NCBI GenBank assembly: GCA_910586705.1
Contig: CAJUJK010000018.1
Coordinates: 1 to 64,000, forward strand
Length of the DNA stretch: 64,000 bases
DNA from: an uncultured Lachnospiraceae bacterium
GTDB taxonomy: Bacteria; Bacillota; Clostridia; Lachnospirales; Lachnospiraceae
Direction: 5' to 3'
A program made the position numbers and the translations under genes. Positions 1 through 7,189 of this stretch are shown piece after piece (the first letter of the stretch is position 1; every line of letters starts with the position of its first letter). The notes beneath the pieces were generated by a model, which ran no database searches, was not told the origin of the DNA, and saw only the letters and a list, made by a program, of their open reading frames with translations.

Positions 1-121
1 ATGACATGTTACCGAAAATAAATGCCACAAGGTCAAAGCTGAAAAGTCCGATCAATCCCCAGTTGATAGCGCCGATAATGGCAATCGTCAGGGCAAGGCA
101 GTCTAAAGCTCTGTTTCTCAT
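1..121 (-). CDS. DUF378 family small membrane protein (3' part outside window)
   Basis: The first 40 codons are visible, read leftwards off the window edge. They encode a hydrophobic segment with the INWGLIGLF signature followed by FDLV, which is typical of DUF378 (YuzA-like) proteins of about 70 residues with two membrane segments. The ATG at 121 follows a purine-rich GGGGGAAGGGAA ribosome binding site. Function is unknown in the family. The C-terminal half cannot be seen. Confidence 0.75.
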   Translation of the reverse strand, partial: MRNRALDCLALTIAIIGAINWGLIGLFSFDLVAFIFGNMS

Positions 122-304
122 TTCCCTTCCCCCTTCATAAGACATCAACCCCTAAAAATAGATGAGAGACTGATTTTTCATCATAGCCGCAAAAATGCTG
201 TGCAGTTACGATTACTATGTAGTATGTCTGAATGCTTTTTTCTTATGTAACGGGAAGGTCCTAAAAATTTTCCAAAACATATGTTTGTTCCAAAACCCGG
301 ATGA

Positions 305-1152
305 CTACTGCTTTTTCACCACAGGAATCCACACCTCGTACTTTGCGTTTGCAGGGTCGGGATTCAGATAGACCTCTATATCCGGAGCATCGCCGTACTC
401 ATATCCCGACGTAGGCAGCCATTCCGTCACAATGCGCCGCTCCAGCTCCTGAATGGACTGGTTCGTGCCCTCACCGGGAAAGATTGCCCATGTAGCTGCC
501 GGAACGGTATACTCCTCAAAATCCGCTTTTTCTTTTGAGGAAGGCACCGCAATATAATACCGCCACGTTTCCTTATCATTACAGACGCTGACGCCAAGCA
601 CTCCCATAGGCGGCATATCCATCATACCCGCCAGTCTCTGCAAAGTTCCGTTCATGGATACTTCCTGCCACTTAGAGGGAATCACTGTGAAGTTATCCTC
701 AATATCCTTCTGCAATGGCACTGACACACCGACAATGCGGAATGTCTCCTTTTTTTCAATCCGATAGTTCATTTCCTCCGCTCCTTTGACTGTTATTTTA
801 AACGAAACAGGCGGAAAGGATTTTACAGAAACGCCCTCATTTTTTACAGCGGACGGCGCAATGCCGTGGACGGACTGAAATGCCCTGTTGAACGCGGTGG
901 GAGAGTGATACCCGTATTTTGCAGCCACATCAATAATCTTCGTGTCCTTTTCCTGCAAATCCACGGCGGCAAGAGACATTCTTCTCCTGCGGATATATTC
1001 AGAGAGCGGGACGCCCGCCATATAGGCAAACATTCTCTGAAAATGTAGGAAGAACAGCAGGCAATTTTACCAAGCTGCCCATAATCAATCTCCTCCGTCA
1101 GATGTTCTTCCATATAACTGATTGCTTCATTTAATTTTTCAACCCACTCCAT
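305..1152 (-). pseudogene. AraC-family regulator with GyrI-like effector domain, frameshifted
   Basis: Two overlapping frames together make one AraC-type protein. The first (from ATG 1152, with an AGGAGG-type site upstream) encodes the start of the DNA-binding domain up to the CCSSY motif. The second carries the rest of the double HTH (IRRRRMSLAA, then YGYHSPTAFNRAF) and a C-terminal GyrI/AraC effector-binding domain beginning near MNYRIEKKE. They join if one G is restored on the plus strand beside position 1045, which turns SSYIFRECLP into SSYHFQRMFAYM. The repaired protein would be about 282 residues. This is either a recent inactivating deletion or a base-calling error. The rest of the reading frame is undamaged, so decay is not advanced. 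Confidence 0.8.
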
Positions 1153-1200
1153 GCTGTAAATTCCTCCTGTCAATTTTAGTATATAAGATTTTATTTTCCT

Positions 1201-1316
1201 TATCCTCTCAATTTCTGTACAAAAAAAGAGAGGATATAAATAAAGACAAAATATGCCCTAAAAGTCCATTGCTGCCGCTCTCTGGAAAAACGGCGGGCAA
1301 GTCCCTCAGGGCATAT
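1201..1316. other. Two tandem hairpins between lexA and the araC-like gene
   Basis: TATCCTCTC (1201-1209) pairs perfectly with GAGAGGATA (1228-1236). ATATGCCCT (1251-1259) pairs perfectly with AGGGCATAT (1308-1316), enclosing a 48-base loop that contains a further GCCG/CGGC stem. Read on the minus strand the larger hairpin follows the lexA stop by about 18 bases and is followed by TTTTGTC, so it may act as a weak lexA terminator. It also lies in the leader of the araC-like gene. I do not recognise a known riboswitch in it. Confidence 0.4.
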
Positions 1317-1334
1317 AACATGGCATGGGAAGCA

Positions 1335-1955
1335 TCAGTGTCTGTAAAGTCTGAAAACCCCGAACACCTTACCAAGAATCTGACAGTCGTCCACGATAAT
1401 CGGATCCATGGAGTCGTTCTCAGGCTGCAGACGGATGTGCCCGTCTTCCTTATAGAAAGTCTTGACCGTCGCTGAATCGTCAATCAGCGCCACCACCGTA
1501 TCACCGTTCGACGCTGTCTGACAGCAGTTTACAAAAATCTGGTCGCCGCTGTAAATTCCCACATTGATCATGGAATCGCCCTTCACTTTAAGAACGAAAG
1601 ACTCACCGCCCGGCACCATATCCGCCGGAACAGGGAAGTAGCTGTCAATATTCTGCTCCGCCAGAATCGGCTGGCCTGCCGCCACCTGTCCGATCACAGG
1701 CAGGGAAACCATCTCCGTGCGCACCATCTGGAAATTATCGTCACAAATCTCGATGGCGCGGGGTTTCGTGGGATCTCTTCTGATATAACCGTTCTTTTCC
1801 AGCGTCTCCAGATGGGAGTGTACGGAAGATGTAGACTTCAGGTTAACCGCCTCACAGATCTCCCGGACTGCCGGAGGATATCCTCTTTTTAAAATTTCAT
1901 CCTTAATATAATCAAGAATCTGCTGCTGTTTTACAGTGATTTTACCCTGTGCCAT
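1335..1955 (-). CDS. lexA: LexA repressor (SOS response)
   Basis: Transcriptional repressor that cleaves itself when RecA filaments form. The 206-residue product has the N-terminal winged HTH (residues 1-65) and an S24 peptidase domain. The Ala93-Gly94 cleavage site sits in QVAAGQP, the nucleophile is Ser128 in KGDSM, and the general base is Lys165. ATG 1955 is chosen because it gives the normal LexA N-terminus and has a GGATAAGGA site upstream; the frame is open further but would add 58 residues foreign to the family. It is divergent from a LysM-type division inhibitor, the arrangement known for B. subtilis lexA/yneA. LexA boxes lie over its own promoter. Confidence 0.97.
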   Translation of the reverse strand: MAQGKITVKQQQILDYIKDEILKRGYPPAVREICEAVNLKSTSSVHSHLETLEKNGYIRRDPTKPRAIEICDDNFQMVRTEMVSLPVIGQVAAGQPILAEQNIDSYFPVPADMVPGGESFVLKVKGDSMINVGIYSGDQIFVNCCQTASNGDTVVALIDDSATVKTFYKEDGHIRLQPENDSMDPIIVDDCQILGKVFGVFRLYRH

Positions 1956-2025
1956 ACTTAAAATCCTTATCCTTTCTTCTGGCGTTTCATGCCGATATAT
2001 ATTTTCTGACAATTTATATATTTTA

Positions 2026-2078
2026 ATCATAGCACAGCACAGTGCAAAAAGCAAACATATATTCAGAAAATTTGTTCG
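2026..2078 (-). promoter_or_regulatory. lexA promoter with two abutting LexA-box-like sites
   Basis: Read on the minus strand, -35 TTGCTT (2054-2049) and -10 TATGAT (2031-2026) are 17 bases apart. Two 14-bp sites related to the Bacillota consensus CGAACNNNNGTTCG adjoin here: AGAAAATTTGTTCG at 2065-2078 and, on the minus strand, TGAATATATGTTTG at 2065-2052, which overlaps the -35. Both have two or three mismatches, so lexA autoregulation is likely but the sites are weaker than those on the other side. Confidence 0.55.
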
Positions 2079-2096
2079 ATTTTTATCAAAATAGTA

Positions 2097-2162
2097 TTGA
2101 CATCCGAAAACACGTTCGATATAATGCACCTATAAAGAACGTTCGTTCGCAACACTTGTTCG
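2097..2162 (+). promoter_or_regulatory. SOS promoter of the yneA-like gene with three LexA boxes
   Basis: A near-ideal sigma-A promoter: TTGACA (2097-2102), 17-base spacer, TATAAT (2120-2125). The spacer holds a LexA box, CGAAAACACGTTCG (2105-2118). A second box with a perfect GAAC-N4-GTTC core, AGAACGTTCGTTCG, lies at 2136-2149 over the expected start site. A third, GCAACACTTGTTCG, lies at 2149-2162. Such stacking implies tight repression without DNA damage. Confidence 0.85.
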
Positions 2163-2231
2163 GTTATGGAATATTAAAAATAGAAGCAGTTGATACGTTT
2201 CTATGTTGCATCGGGCGGAAAGGAGTTATTT

Positions 2232-2633
2232 ATGAATAGAGCAATGACACAGAACTGCAGAAGACCACAGGATATCAGAAGCGAGAGAAGAATCCGGAAT
2301 AACCGTATACGCAGAAGACGGGAGATGAGGAAAAACTTCCTCCTGTTAGTGATGACCTTCTGTCTGATCATCACTGTATCCATCACTGTCAGCTCCTTCC
2401 GTTCCAATGCAAAGAACGACCCTGCACAGGAAACTGCTAAATACTATAAGAGTATTGTCGTTTCAGACAGCGATACCCTCTGGTCCATCGCGGAAGACTA
2501 TATGGACGAGGCGCATTATGATTCGATTTATGAGTATATCCGTGAAGTGATGCAGATCAACAGCCTGACGAGCGATGCGATCTATTCGGACGCGCATCTG
2601 ATTGTGCCCTACTATGATGTGATAAATAAATAG
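2232..2633 (+). CDS. LysM-domain SOS cell-division inhibitor, YneA-like
   Basis: A 133-residue protein with a very basic N-terminus (residues 10-33), one membrane segment (about 34-56) and a C-terminal LysM domain (about 73-126, with SDTLWSIAEDY). This matches YneA of B. subtilis, which blocks division after DNA damage. Its position divergent from lexA and the LexA-box-loaded promoter support the same role. ATG 2232 has the site AAAGGAG. The extracellular LysM domain probably contacts peptidoglycan. Rapid turnover, known for YneA, cannot be read from sequence. Confidence 0.85.
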   Translation: MNRAMTQNCRRPQDIRSERRIRNNRIRRRREMRKNFLLLVMTFCLIITVSITVSSFRSNAKNDPAQETAKYYKSIVVSDSDTLWSIAEDYMDEAHYDSIYEYIREVMQINSLTSDAIYSDAHLIVPYYDVINK

Positions 2634-2757
2634 AGTCATTAAAAGGAGTACATTTTCGTCCCCCTCTGACTTTTATATTTCATCTTTCTCCTTTTTGTGA
2701 TATTTTGATTATGAGTTCAATATAACACAAGGCACTGGCGAAAAAAGGAGAACCGCT

Positions 2758-3675
2758 ATGAAAATCGACCGTATGATCGGCATTTTATCCATCCTGTTAC
2801 AGCAGGAGAAAGTCACGGCACCATACCTCGCGGAGAAATTCGAGGTTTCCCGTCGCACCATCAACCGGGATATCGAAGCGCTCTGTATGGCGGGGATTCC
2901 GCTAGTGACGGAACCGGGGCAAAACGGCGGCGTTTCCATCATGGAGGGCTATAAAATAGACCGCGCGCTGTTTACCAGGCAGGATATGCAGGCAATACTC
3001 GCCGGGCTTCGGAGTTTGGACAGTGTGAGCGGGACGAACCAGTATGTACAGCTTATGGAAAAGCTGTCCGCAGGCGCGTCAAACCTGTTAGCCGGGGACA
3101 CCCATATTCTGATTGACCTGTCTTCATGGTATAAATCTGCGTTATCCCCTAAGATTGAACTTTTACACGGCGCCATTCTTACCACAAATAAAGTTTCGTT
3201 CACTTATCACTCCCCAAAAGGAGAGTCCCGGCGAACCGTGGAGCCTTATGATCTGATATTCCAGTGGGCGGGATGGTATCTCTGGGGCTGGTGTGAGAGG
3301 AGAGAAGCGTTCCGGCTGTTCAAGCTGATGCGGATGACTGCGCTTTCCTTAGGAGAACCTTTTGAAAAACGCGCAGTCGCCCTTCCCGATCTGCGCGCAG
3401 AACAGATATTTCCGCCGCAGTTTCAAGTCACGGCAAAAATTGACCCTGCCTTTACATGGCGTCTGGTAGAAGAATTCGGACCGGAAAGTTTCCATGCGCT
3501 GCCGGACGGCACGCTGCTTTTTTCCGCCGGGTTTGTTGATAAACAGAGTGTCATCGGCTGGATTGCCTCTTTCGGCGGCGGTGCGGAACTTTTAGAGCCT
3601 GTGGAACTACGGCAGGAGGTTCTGCGTTTTGCGGAGGAAATTGCCAATAGATACAAACCTTTTTCTGAAACATGA
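2758..3675 (+). CDS. YafY-family HTH/WYL-domain transcriptional regulator
   Basis: The 305-residue protein has an N-terminal HTH_11/DeoR-like winged helix (1-55, VSRRTINRDIEAL), a WYL domain (about 135-200) with the eponymous W173-Y174-L175 and the basic FRLFKLMRM stretch, and a C-terminal WCX extension. WYL domains bind small ligands or nucleic acid and switch the HTH. AAAGGAG precedes ATG 2758. A dyad that looks like its operator overlaps its own stop codon, just before two GyrI-fold genes, suggesting it regulates those. Confidence 0.9.
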   Translation: MKIDRMIGILSILLQQEKVTAPYLAEKFEVSRRTINRDIEALCMAGIPLVTEPGQNGGVSIMEGYKIDRALFTRQDMQAILAGLRSLDSVSGTNQYVQLMEKLSAGASNLLAGDTHILIDLSSWYKSALSPKIELLHGAILTTNKVSFTYHSPKGESRRTVEPYDLIFQWAGWYLWGWCERREAFRLFKLMRMTALSLGEPFEKRAVALPDLRAEQIFPPQFQVTAKIDPAFTWRLVEEFGPESFHALPDGTLLFSAGFVDKQSVIGWIASFGGGAELLEPVELRQEVLRFAEEIANRYKPFSET

Positions 3676-3691
3676 CATACAGTTGTCGTGT
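3670..3691. promoter_or_regulatory. Dyad operator overlapping the WYL gene stop codon
   Basis: ACATGACA (3670-3677) and TGTCGTGT (3684-3691) form an inverted repeat with 7 of 8 matches and a 6-base centre. The site includes the TGA stop of the WYL regulator and lies 55 bases before the next start. I infer it is bound by the WYL protein. No strong -35/-10 pair stands out beside it. Confidence 0.5.
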
Positions 3692-3745
3692 TTTGTCTGC
3701 TAAGATAAATCCATCAAATCACATAAAGAAAGGATGGATGTATCT

Positions 3746-4210
3746 ATGAACATGGAATACGAAATCGTAACACTGGAGGAAAAAATTGCGGCAGGCGTGT
3801 CAGCGAGGACAAACAATACCTCGCCGGAGATGGGCACAGTGATCGGCGGTCTGTGGAACCGTTTTTACAAAGAAGGCATCTACGACTCTATACCGAAAAA
3901 GACAAACGCAAAAGCGCTTGGCATCTACACTGACTACGCCGGGGATGAAAAAGCGGATTACACCGCGTTTGTCGGCTGTGAAACTGACGAAATGCCTGCC
4001 GGAAACGATTTTGCCGTCTGCAGGATTCCTGCGGGACGGTATGCGAAGTTTGTGGTACGTGGCAATATGGTACAGGCGGTTGCGGAGGCGTGGCAGGCAA
4101 TCTGGCAGATGGATCTGCCAAGAGCCTTCCAGTGCGATTTTGAGGAATACCAGAACGACGATATGGGGGACAATGCCGAGATCCATATTTATATCGGCTT
4201 AAAAGAATAA
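3746..4210 (+). CDS. GyrI-like / AraC effector-binding-domain protein
   Basis: A 154-residue stand-alone effector-binding domain (SRPBCC-like GyrI fold). Typical features are the EYEIVTLEEK opening strand, the LWNRFYKEGI helix, GIYTDYAGDEKADYTAFVG in the middle, and IPAGRYAKFVVRG before the last helix. Such domains bind small hydrophobic or cationic molecules, alone or fused to AraC/MerR HTHs. The start at 3746 is preferred because AAGGATGG lies six bases upstream; an in-frame ATG at 3734 falls inside that site. It probably shares a regulon with the adjacent WYL regulator. Confidence 0.8.
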   Translation: MNMEYEIVTLEEKIAAGVSARTNNTSPEMGTVIGGLWNRFYKEGIYDSIPKKTNAKALGIYTDYAGDEKADYTAFVGCETDEMPAGNDFAVCRIPAGRYAKFVVRGNMVQAVAEAWQAIWQMDLPRAFQCDFEEYQNDDMGDNAEIHIYIGLKE

Positions 4211-4281
4211 GAAGAATAAGCGACGGTCATCCAGAAATACAATTGGGAGATTAGTGATTATACTAGGAGGGGCACTGGAAA

Positions 4282-4917
4282 ATGGCATTTGATTACAAGA
4301 AGGAATATAAAGAATTTTATCTTCCCAAAAACAAACCGGCGCTTGTCACCGTACCGGCTATGCACTTTATCGCGGTGCGCGGCAAGGGCGATCCGAACGA
4401 GGAAGGCGGCGACTACAAGCAGTCCATCAGCCTGCTTTACGGCATTGCCTTCACCATTAAAATGAGCAAGATGGGCGATCACCGGATCGAGGGCTATTTC
4501 GACTATGTCGTGCCGCCTCTGGAGGGATTGTGGTGGCAGGAGGGGATCGTCGGCGTTGACTACGCCAGAAAAGAGGATTTTCAGTGGATCTCCATGATCC
4601 GTCTGCCGGAATTTGTGACAAAGGAAGAATTTACATGGGCAGTTACCGAAGCCTCCAAGAAGAAAAACACCGACTTCTCCAAGGTAGAATTTCTGACCTA
4701 TGACGAGGGACTGTGCGTACAGTGTATGCACATAGGTCCTTATGACGACGAACCCGCAACCATAGAAGCCATGGACACCTTTGCCCTCGAACAGGAATTT
4801 TCTCTTGATATGGACGGCATTCGCCGCCACCATGAGATTTACCTGAGTGACGTGCGCAAGTGTAAACCGCAAAATCTGAAAACGGTGATCCGGCATCCTG
4901 TCAGAAAGGCAGAATAG
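4282..4917 (+). CDS. GyrI-like small-molecule-binding protein
   Basis: A 211-residue protein of the longer GyrI-like family, with the conserved opening VPAMHFIAVRGKGDPNEE, the pocket-forming SLLYGIAFTIK helix, PLEGLWW, and a C-terminal second half (CMHIGPYDDEPATI). Some members of this family are reported as small-molecule-binding or hydrolysing proteins; no specific ligand can be assigned here. AGGAGGGG lies upstream of the ATG. It is the third GyrI-fold protein in 5 kb. Confidence 0.8.
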   Translation: MAFDYKKEYKEFYLPKNKPALVTVPAMHFIAVRGKGDPNEEGGDYKQSISLLYGIAFTIKMSKMGDHRIEGYFDYVVPPLEGLWWQEGIVGVDYARKEDFQWISMIRLPEFVTKEEFTWAVTEASKKKNTDFSKVEFLTYDEGLCVQCMHIGPYDDEPATIEAMDTFALEQEFSLDMDGIRRHHEIYLSDVRKCKPQNLKTVIRHPVRKAE

Positions 4918-4932
4918 TTTTTAAAAGGAAAT

Positions 4933-4991
4933 TTATCGGCAAAATATAATCCATATTTGTAAGAAGAAATGTGGATATATTTTGCCGATAA
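4933..4991. repeat. Long imperfect hairpin between convergent genes
   Basis: TTATCGGCAAAATATA pairs perfectly with TATATTTTGCCGATAA, and the pairing continues inward to 25-26 base pairs with one bulge and one mismatch, around an 8-base loop. It follows the GyrI-like gene by 15 bases. There is no T-run in either direction, so it is not a standard terminator. Confidence 0.6.
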
Positions 4992-5002
4992 TGGTATAAT
5001 AT

Positions 5003-5044
5003 TTCCAACTATGAAACAAATACACATTTATTTCATAGTTGGAA
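5003..5044. repeat. Perfect 14-bp inverted repeat, second hairpin
   Basis: TTCCAACTATGAAA (5003-5016) and TTTCATAGTTGGAA (5031-5044) are perfect complements around a 14-base AT-rich loop. It lies 11 bases after the preceding hairpin and 59 bases before the end of the converging gene. The pair may end both transcription units or be a palindromic element. Confidence 0.6.
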
Positions 5045-5103
5045 GGATTTCAAACGGTCATATCCTAATACCCCGGTCTATAACCAAATCCGCGAAGAAT
5101 TGC

Positions 5104-5340
5104 TTATGTTTTCAGCATCTGCATAATTATATCGTAGTTTTCCGGCTGATGGGGAAACGCGCATTCTGTACAGTCCTTGATTCTTTTTCCATCTATATCA
5201 ATATAAGCCGGATTCCCCGGACAGTTTTCCCGCGGATACATCGGACAGTAACAAAACAGGCAGTTAAAGTCCTGCAGTCCCTTATGACAGGGAAAATATT
5301 GACACGCCTTATTCTCAAAAAAACGATGGGAATTTTCCAT
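5104..5340 (-). CDS. Cysteine-rich small-domain protein (PF04071-like)
   Basis: A 78-residue protein that is almost wholly a cysteine-rich small domain, with Cys at 13, 18, 27, 30, 32, 40, 57 and 60. The blocks RFFENKACQYFPCHKG and FNCLFCYCPMYP are characteristic. The domain probably binds a metal or cluster and is often encoded near cobalamin genes (family knowledge). The start at 5340 has AAGGA upstream and overlaps the end of the preceding gene by 26 bases, so the two are translationally linked. Confidence 0.8.
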   Translation of the reverse strand: MENSHRFFENKACQYFPCHKGLQDFNCLFCYCPMYPRENCPGNPAYIDIDGKRIKDCTECAFPHQPENYDIIMQMLKT

Positions 5341-6040
5341 TTGTGTTTTCCTTATTTTTGGTGTTTCTAATGAGGGGATTTTCCCCGACACGGTTCGGAC
5401 ATGCCGTATTGCCGCACCCGTCGCAGATCTCTTGACAGCGCACTGTCTCATCCTGCGTCAACTCTGAAATAAATACCACACTCTTTTTCGGAATCATACA
5501 GAAAGCCGCATTGCATGTGATTTCCTGCGTGAGGTCTTGTAACAGTTCCGGCAGCATTTCGAGCGGAAACGAATCCTCGCTGCCCGGAAAGTGATACCGC
5601 GCCACGTGCCAGTCGGTATTCGACGCAATATATCTGTTATAGGCGTCATACCCTCTCATCAGCAGTTCGCCTGTCAGTGCCTCAACAATATAACTTTGCA
5701 AAAGCAGCCCTTTTTCACTGTAACTTTCCTGCAATTGATCCACGCCATGCCCGAGAGACATTGCCACACATTCATACGCCTTGTCCGGGACGTCTGCAGA
5801 CTGCCGGTTCTTTGCCCCGCACGCCTGTCTGATCTGGGACGATTCCTTTTGCATCGCAGGCTGTATATACGCCGTTCTCACCCAGAAGGCTTCTCTTTGC
5901 AGCACGGGCAGCAATTCCTCCGCCACTTCACGGATTAGCCCGGTCTGTTCTTCCTCAAAATGAAATTTTACGCGTACATTCTCCTGAAACGCCGGAGAGA
6001 CAAATTCCTCTAAATTTTCCTTTTCAAAGCCAAACCGCAT
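5315..6040 (-). CDS. Methionine-synthase activation-domain-like protein
   Basis: A 241-residue soluble protein. The central part (about 90-190: MSLGHGVDQL, LLLQSYIVEAL, then ARYHFPGSEDSFPLEM and IPKKSVVFI) resembles the reactivation domain of B12-dependent methionine synthase, which binds AdoMet, as found in short stand-alone clostridial homologues. It ends in a cysteine cluster (C202, C206, C209, C214). I identify the family by pattern, not by search, so the assignment is moderate. Coupling to the cysteine-rich protein suggests both serve one cobalamin-dependent methyltransferase encoded elsewhere. Confidence 0.55.
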   Translation of the reverse strand: MRFGFEKENLEEFVSPAFQENVRVKFHFEEEQTGLIREVAEELLPVLQREAFWVRTAYIQPAMQKESSQIRQACGAKNRQSADVPDKAYECVAMSLGHGVDQLQESYSEKGLLLQSYIVEALTGELLMRGYDAYNRYIASNTDWHVARYHFPGSEDSFPLEMLPELLQDLTQEITCNAAFCMIPKKSVVFISELTQDETVRCQEICDGCGNTACPNRVGENPLIRNTKNKENTNGKFPSFF

Positions 6041-6121
6041 CAGTCGTTTCCCTTTTCACATGAAATACTTACCCTGCAGACCAACGCCGGACTGCCTGTG
6101 CGTCTTATCCGCGATAGGCTC

Positions 6122-7189
6122 TCAGTTATCCCGCAGCTTGACGGTGCGCGCCGCCTTCCGCCGGTTCTGGTCCTTGATCGCCGCGTAGTGCTTTCTGGTC
6201 GTCCCTACATCCGAGTGTCCGAGCACATCCGCCACCAGATAAATATCCTCGGTCTCCTGATACAGAGATGTGCCAAAGGTGGATCGCAGTTTGTGGGGCG
6301 TGATCTTTTTCTGGGGCACAAACTCTCTGGCGTACTTTTCCACCAGATTCTCCACCGCATGTACACTGATCCGTTTTTTCTGCAAAGAGAAAAACAGTGC
6401 GTTTTCCTCCCCGGGAAGCGCCTGCGCAGCGATCGCGGCGCGGGGACCCTCTATGTAATCTGTCAGTGCCTTTTCCACCTCATCCCCAAAATAAAGTACC
6501 GCCTCGTTGCCGCCTTTTCGGATAATGCGGATGCTGTTTTCCCGGAAATTCACATCGTTTAAGTCCAGTCCGACGCACTCCGAAACACGGATGCCAGTGC
6601 CCAGAAACAGGGTGACAATGGCGATATCCCGCACTTTGGTCTTTAGGAAAAAGTCCTTTTTCTTCCCTGTCAGTTCCTTCTCATAGGTTTCCAGACTGTC
6701 CAGGAAAATAGCCACTTCGTCCGGCTCCAGATGGATGATCGCCTTCTCGTGGATCTTCGGCATGTCCACCTGCATCGCCACATTTTTAGAAAGCAGTTCC
6801 TTTTTGAAGAAATAGTCAAACATGCTGCGCAGGGAAGACATTTTTCTGGCAATGCTGTTCGCCCCGTTTTTCTGTTCCCCGGTTTCCGACTCATAATACT
6901 TCAGATATTCCTGATATTCCTCGATGTCCAGCGCGGTCAGCGCATTTAAGTCGTCAAACGTGATTTCCCGCATACTTTTGCCTTTCAAAGCCGGGTTTTT
7001 CTCAAGCAAAAAGCGCAAAAACACCTGAAAATCATAGGCATAGGAAATTCTTGTCTTTGCGCTGGACTTCTGCTCGATCGCGCGAAAATAGTCCCTCGCA
7101 TAGGGCGGCAGCTCCTCCAAAAGCCCCCGAAGCTGCAAAATATAACTGGTCTCTCTCTTTTCATGGTAACTGTGGTTTTTCCCAGCCAT
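6122..7189 (-). CDS. Tyrosine recombinase, XerC/XerD type
   Basis: A 355-residue site-specific recombinase. An N-terminal core-binding SAM-like domain (about 30-130) is followed by the catalytic domain with the full set R201 (GTGIRVSE), K225, H299 and R302 (HKLRSTFG), H325 (LGHSDV) and nucleophile Y335. Xer proteins resolve chromosome dimers at dif. The setting beside housekeeping genes, with no excisionase or att-like repeats, argues for a chromosomal rather than phage role. The ATG overlaps the upstream gene by 29 bases and has a strong AGGAGG. The N-terminal extension of about 30 residues is longer than classical XerC. Confidence 0.9.
   Translation of the reverse strand: MAGKNHSYHEKRETSYILQLRGLLEELPPYARDYFRAIEQKSSAKTRISYAYDFQVFLRFLLEKNPALKGKSMREITFDDLNALTALDIEEYQEYLKYYESETGEQKNGANSIARKMSSLRSMFDYFFKKELLSKNVAMQVDMPKIHEKAIIHLEPDEVAIFLDSLETYEKELTGKKKDFFLKTKVRDIAIVTLFLGTGIRVSECVGLDLNDVNFRENSIRIIRKGGNEAVLYFGDEVEKALTDYIEGPRAAIAAQALPGEENALFFSLQKKRISVHAVENLVEKYAREFVPQKKITPHKLRSTFGTSLYQETEDIYLVADVLGHSDVGTTRKHYAAIKDQNRRKAARTVKLRDN

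Noticed and set aside
275..286. AAACATATGTTT palindrome before the DUF378 gene as an SOS box
   Set aside because: It resembles the LexA core but lacks the essential G and C of GAAC/GTTC in both half-sites.
1956..2129. LexA extended by 58 residues
   Set aside because: The extension would run through the lexA promoter and LexA boxes, and it is hydrophobic and unrelated to LexA.
4258..4896. 212-codon open frame opposite the second GyrI-like gene
   Set aside because: Mirror of a real gene with a good ribosome binding site on the other strand; no family resemblance.
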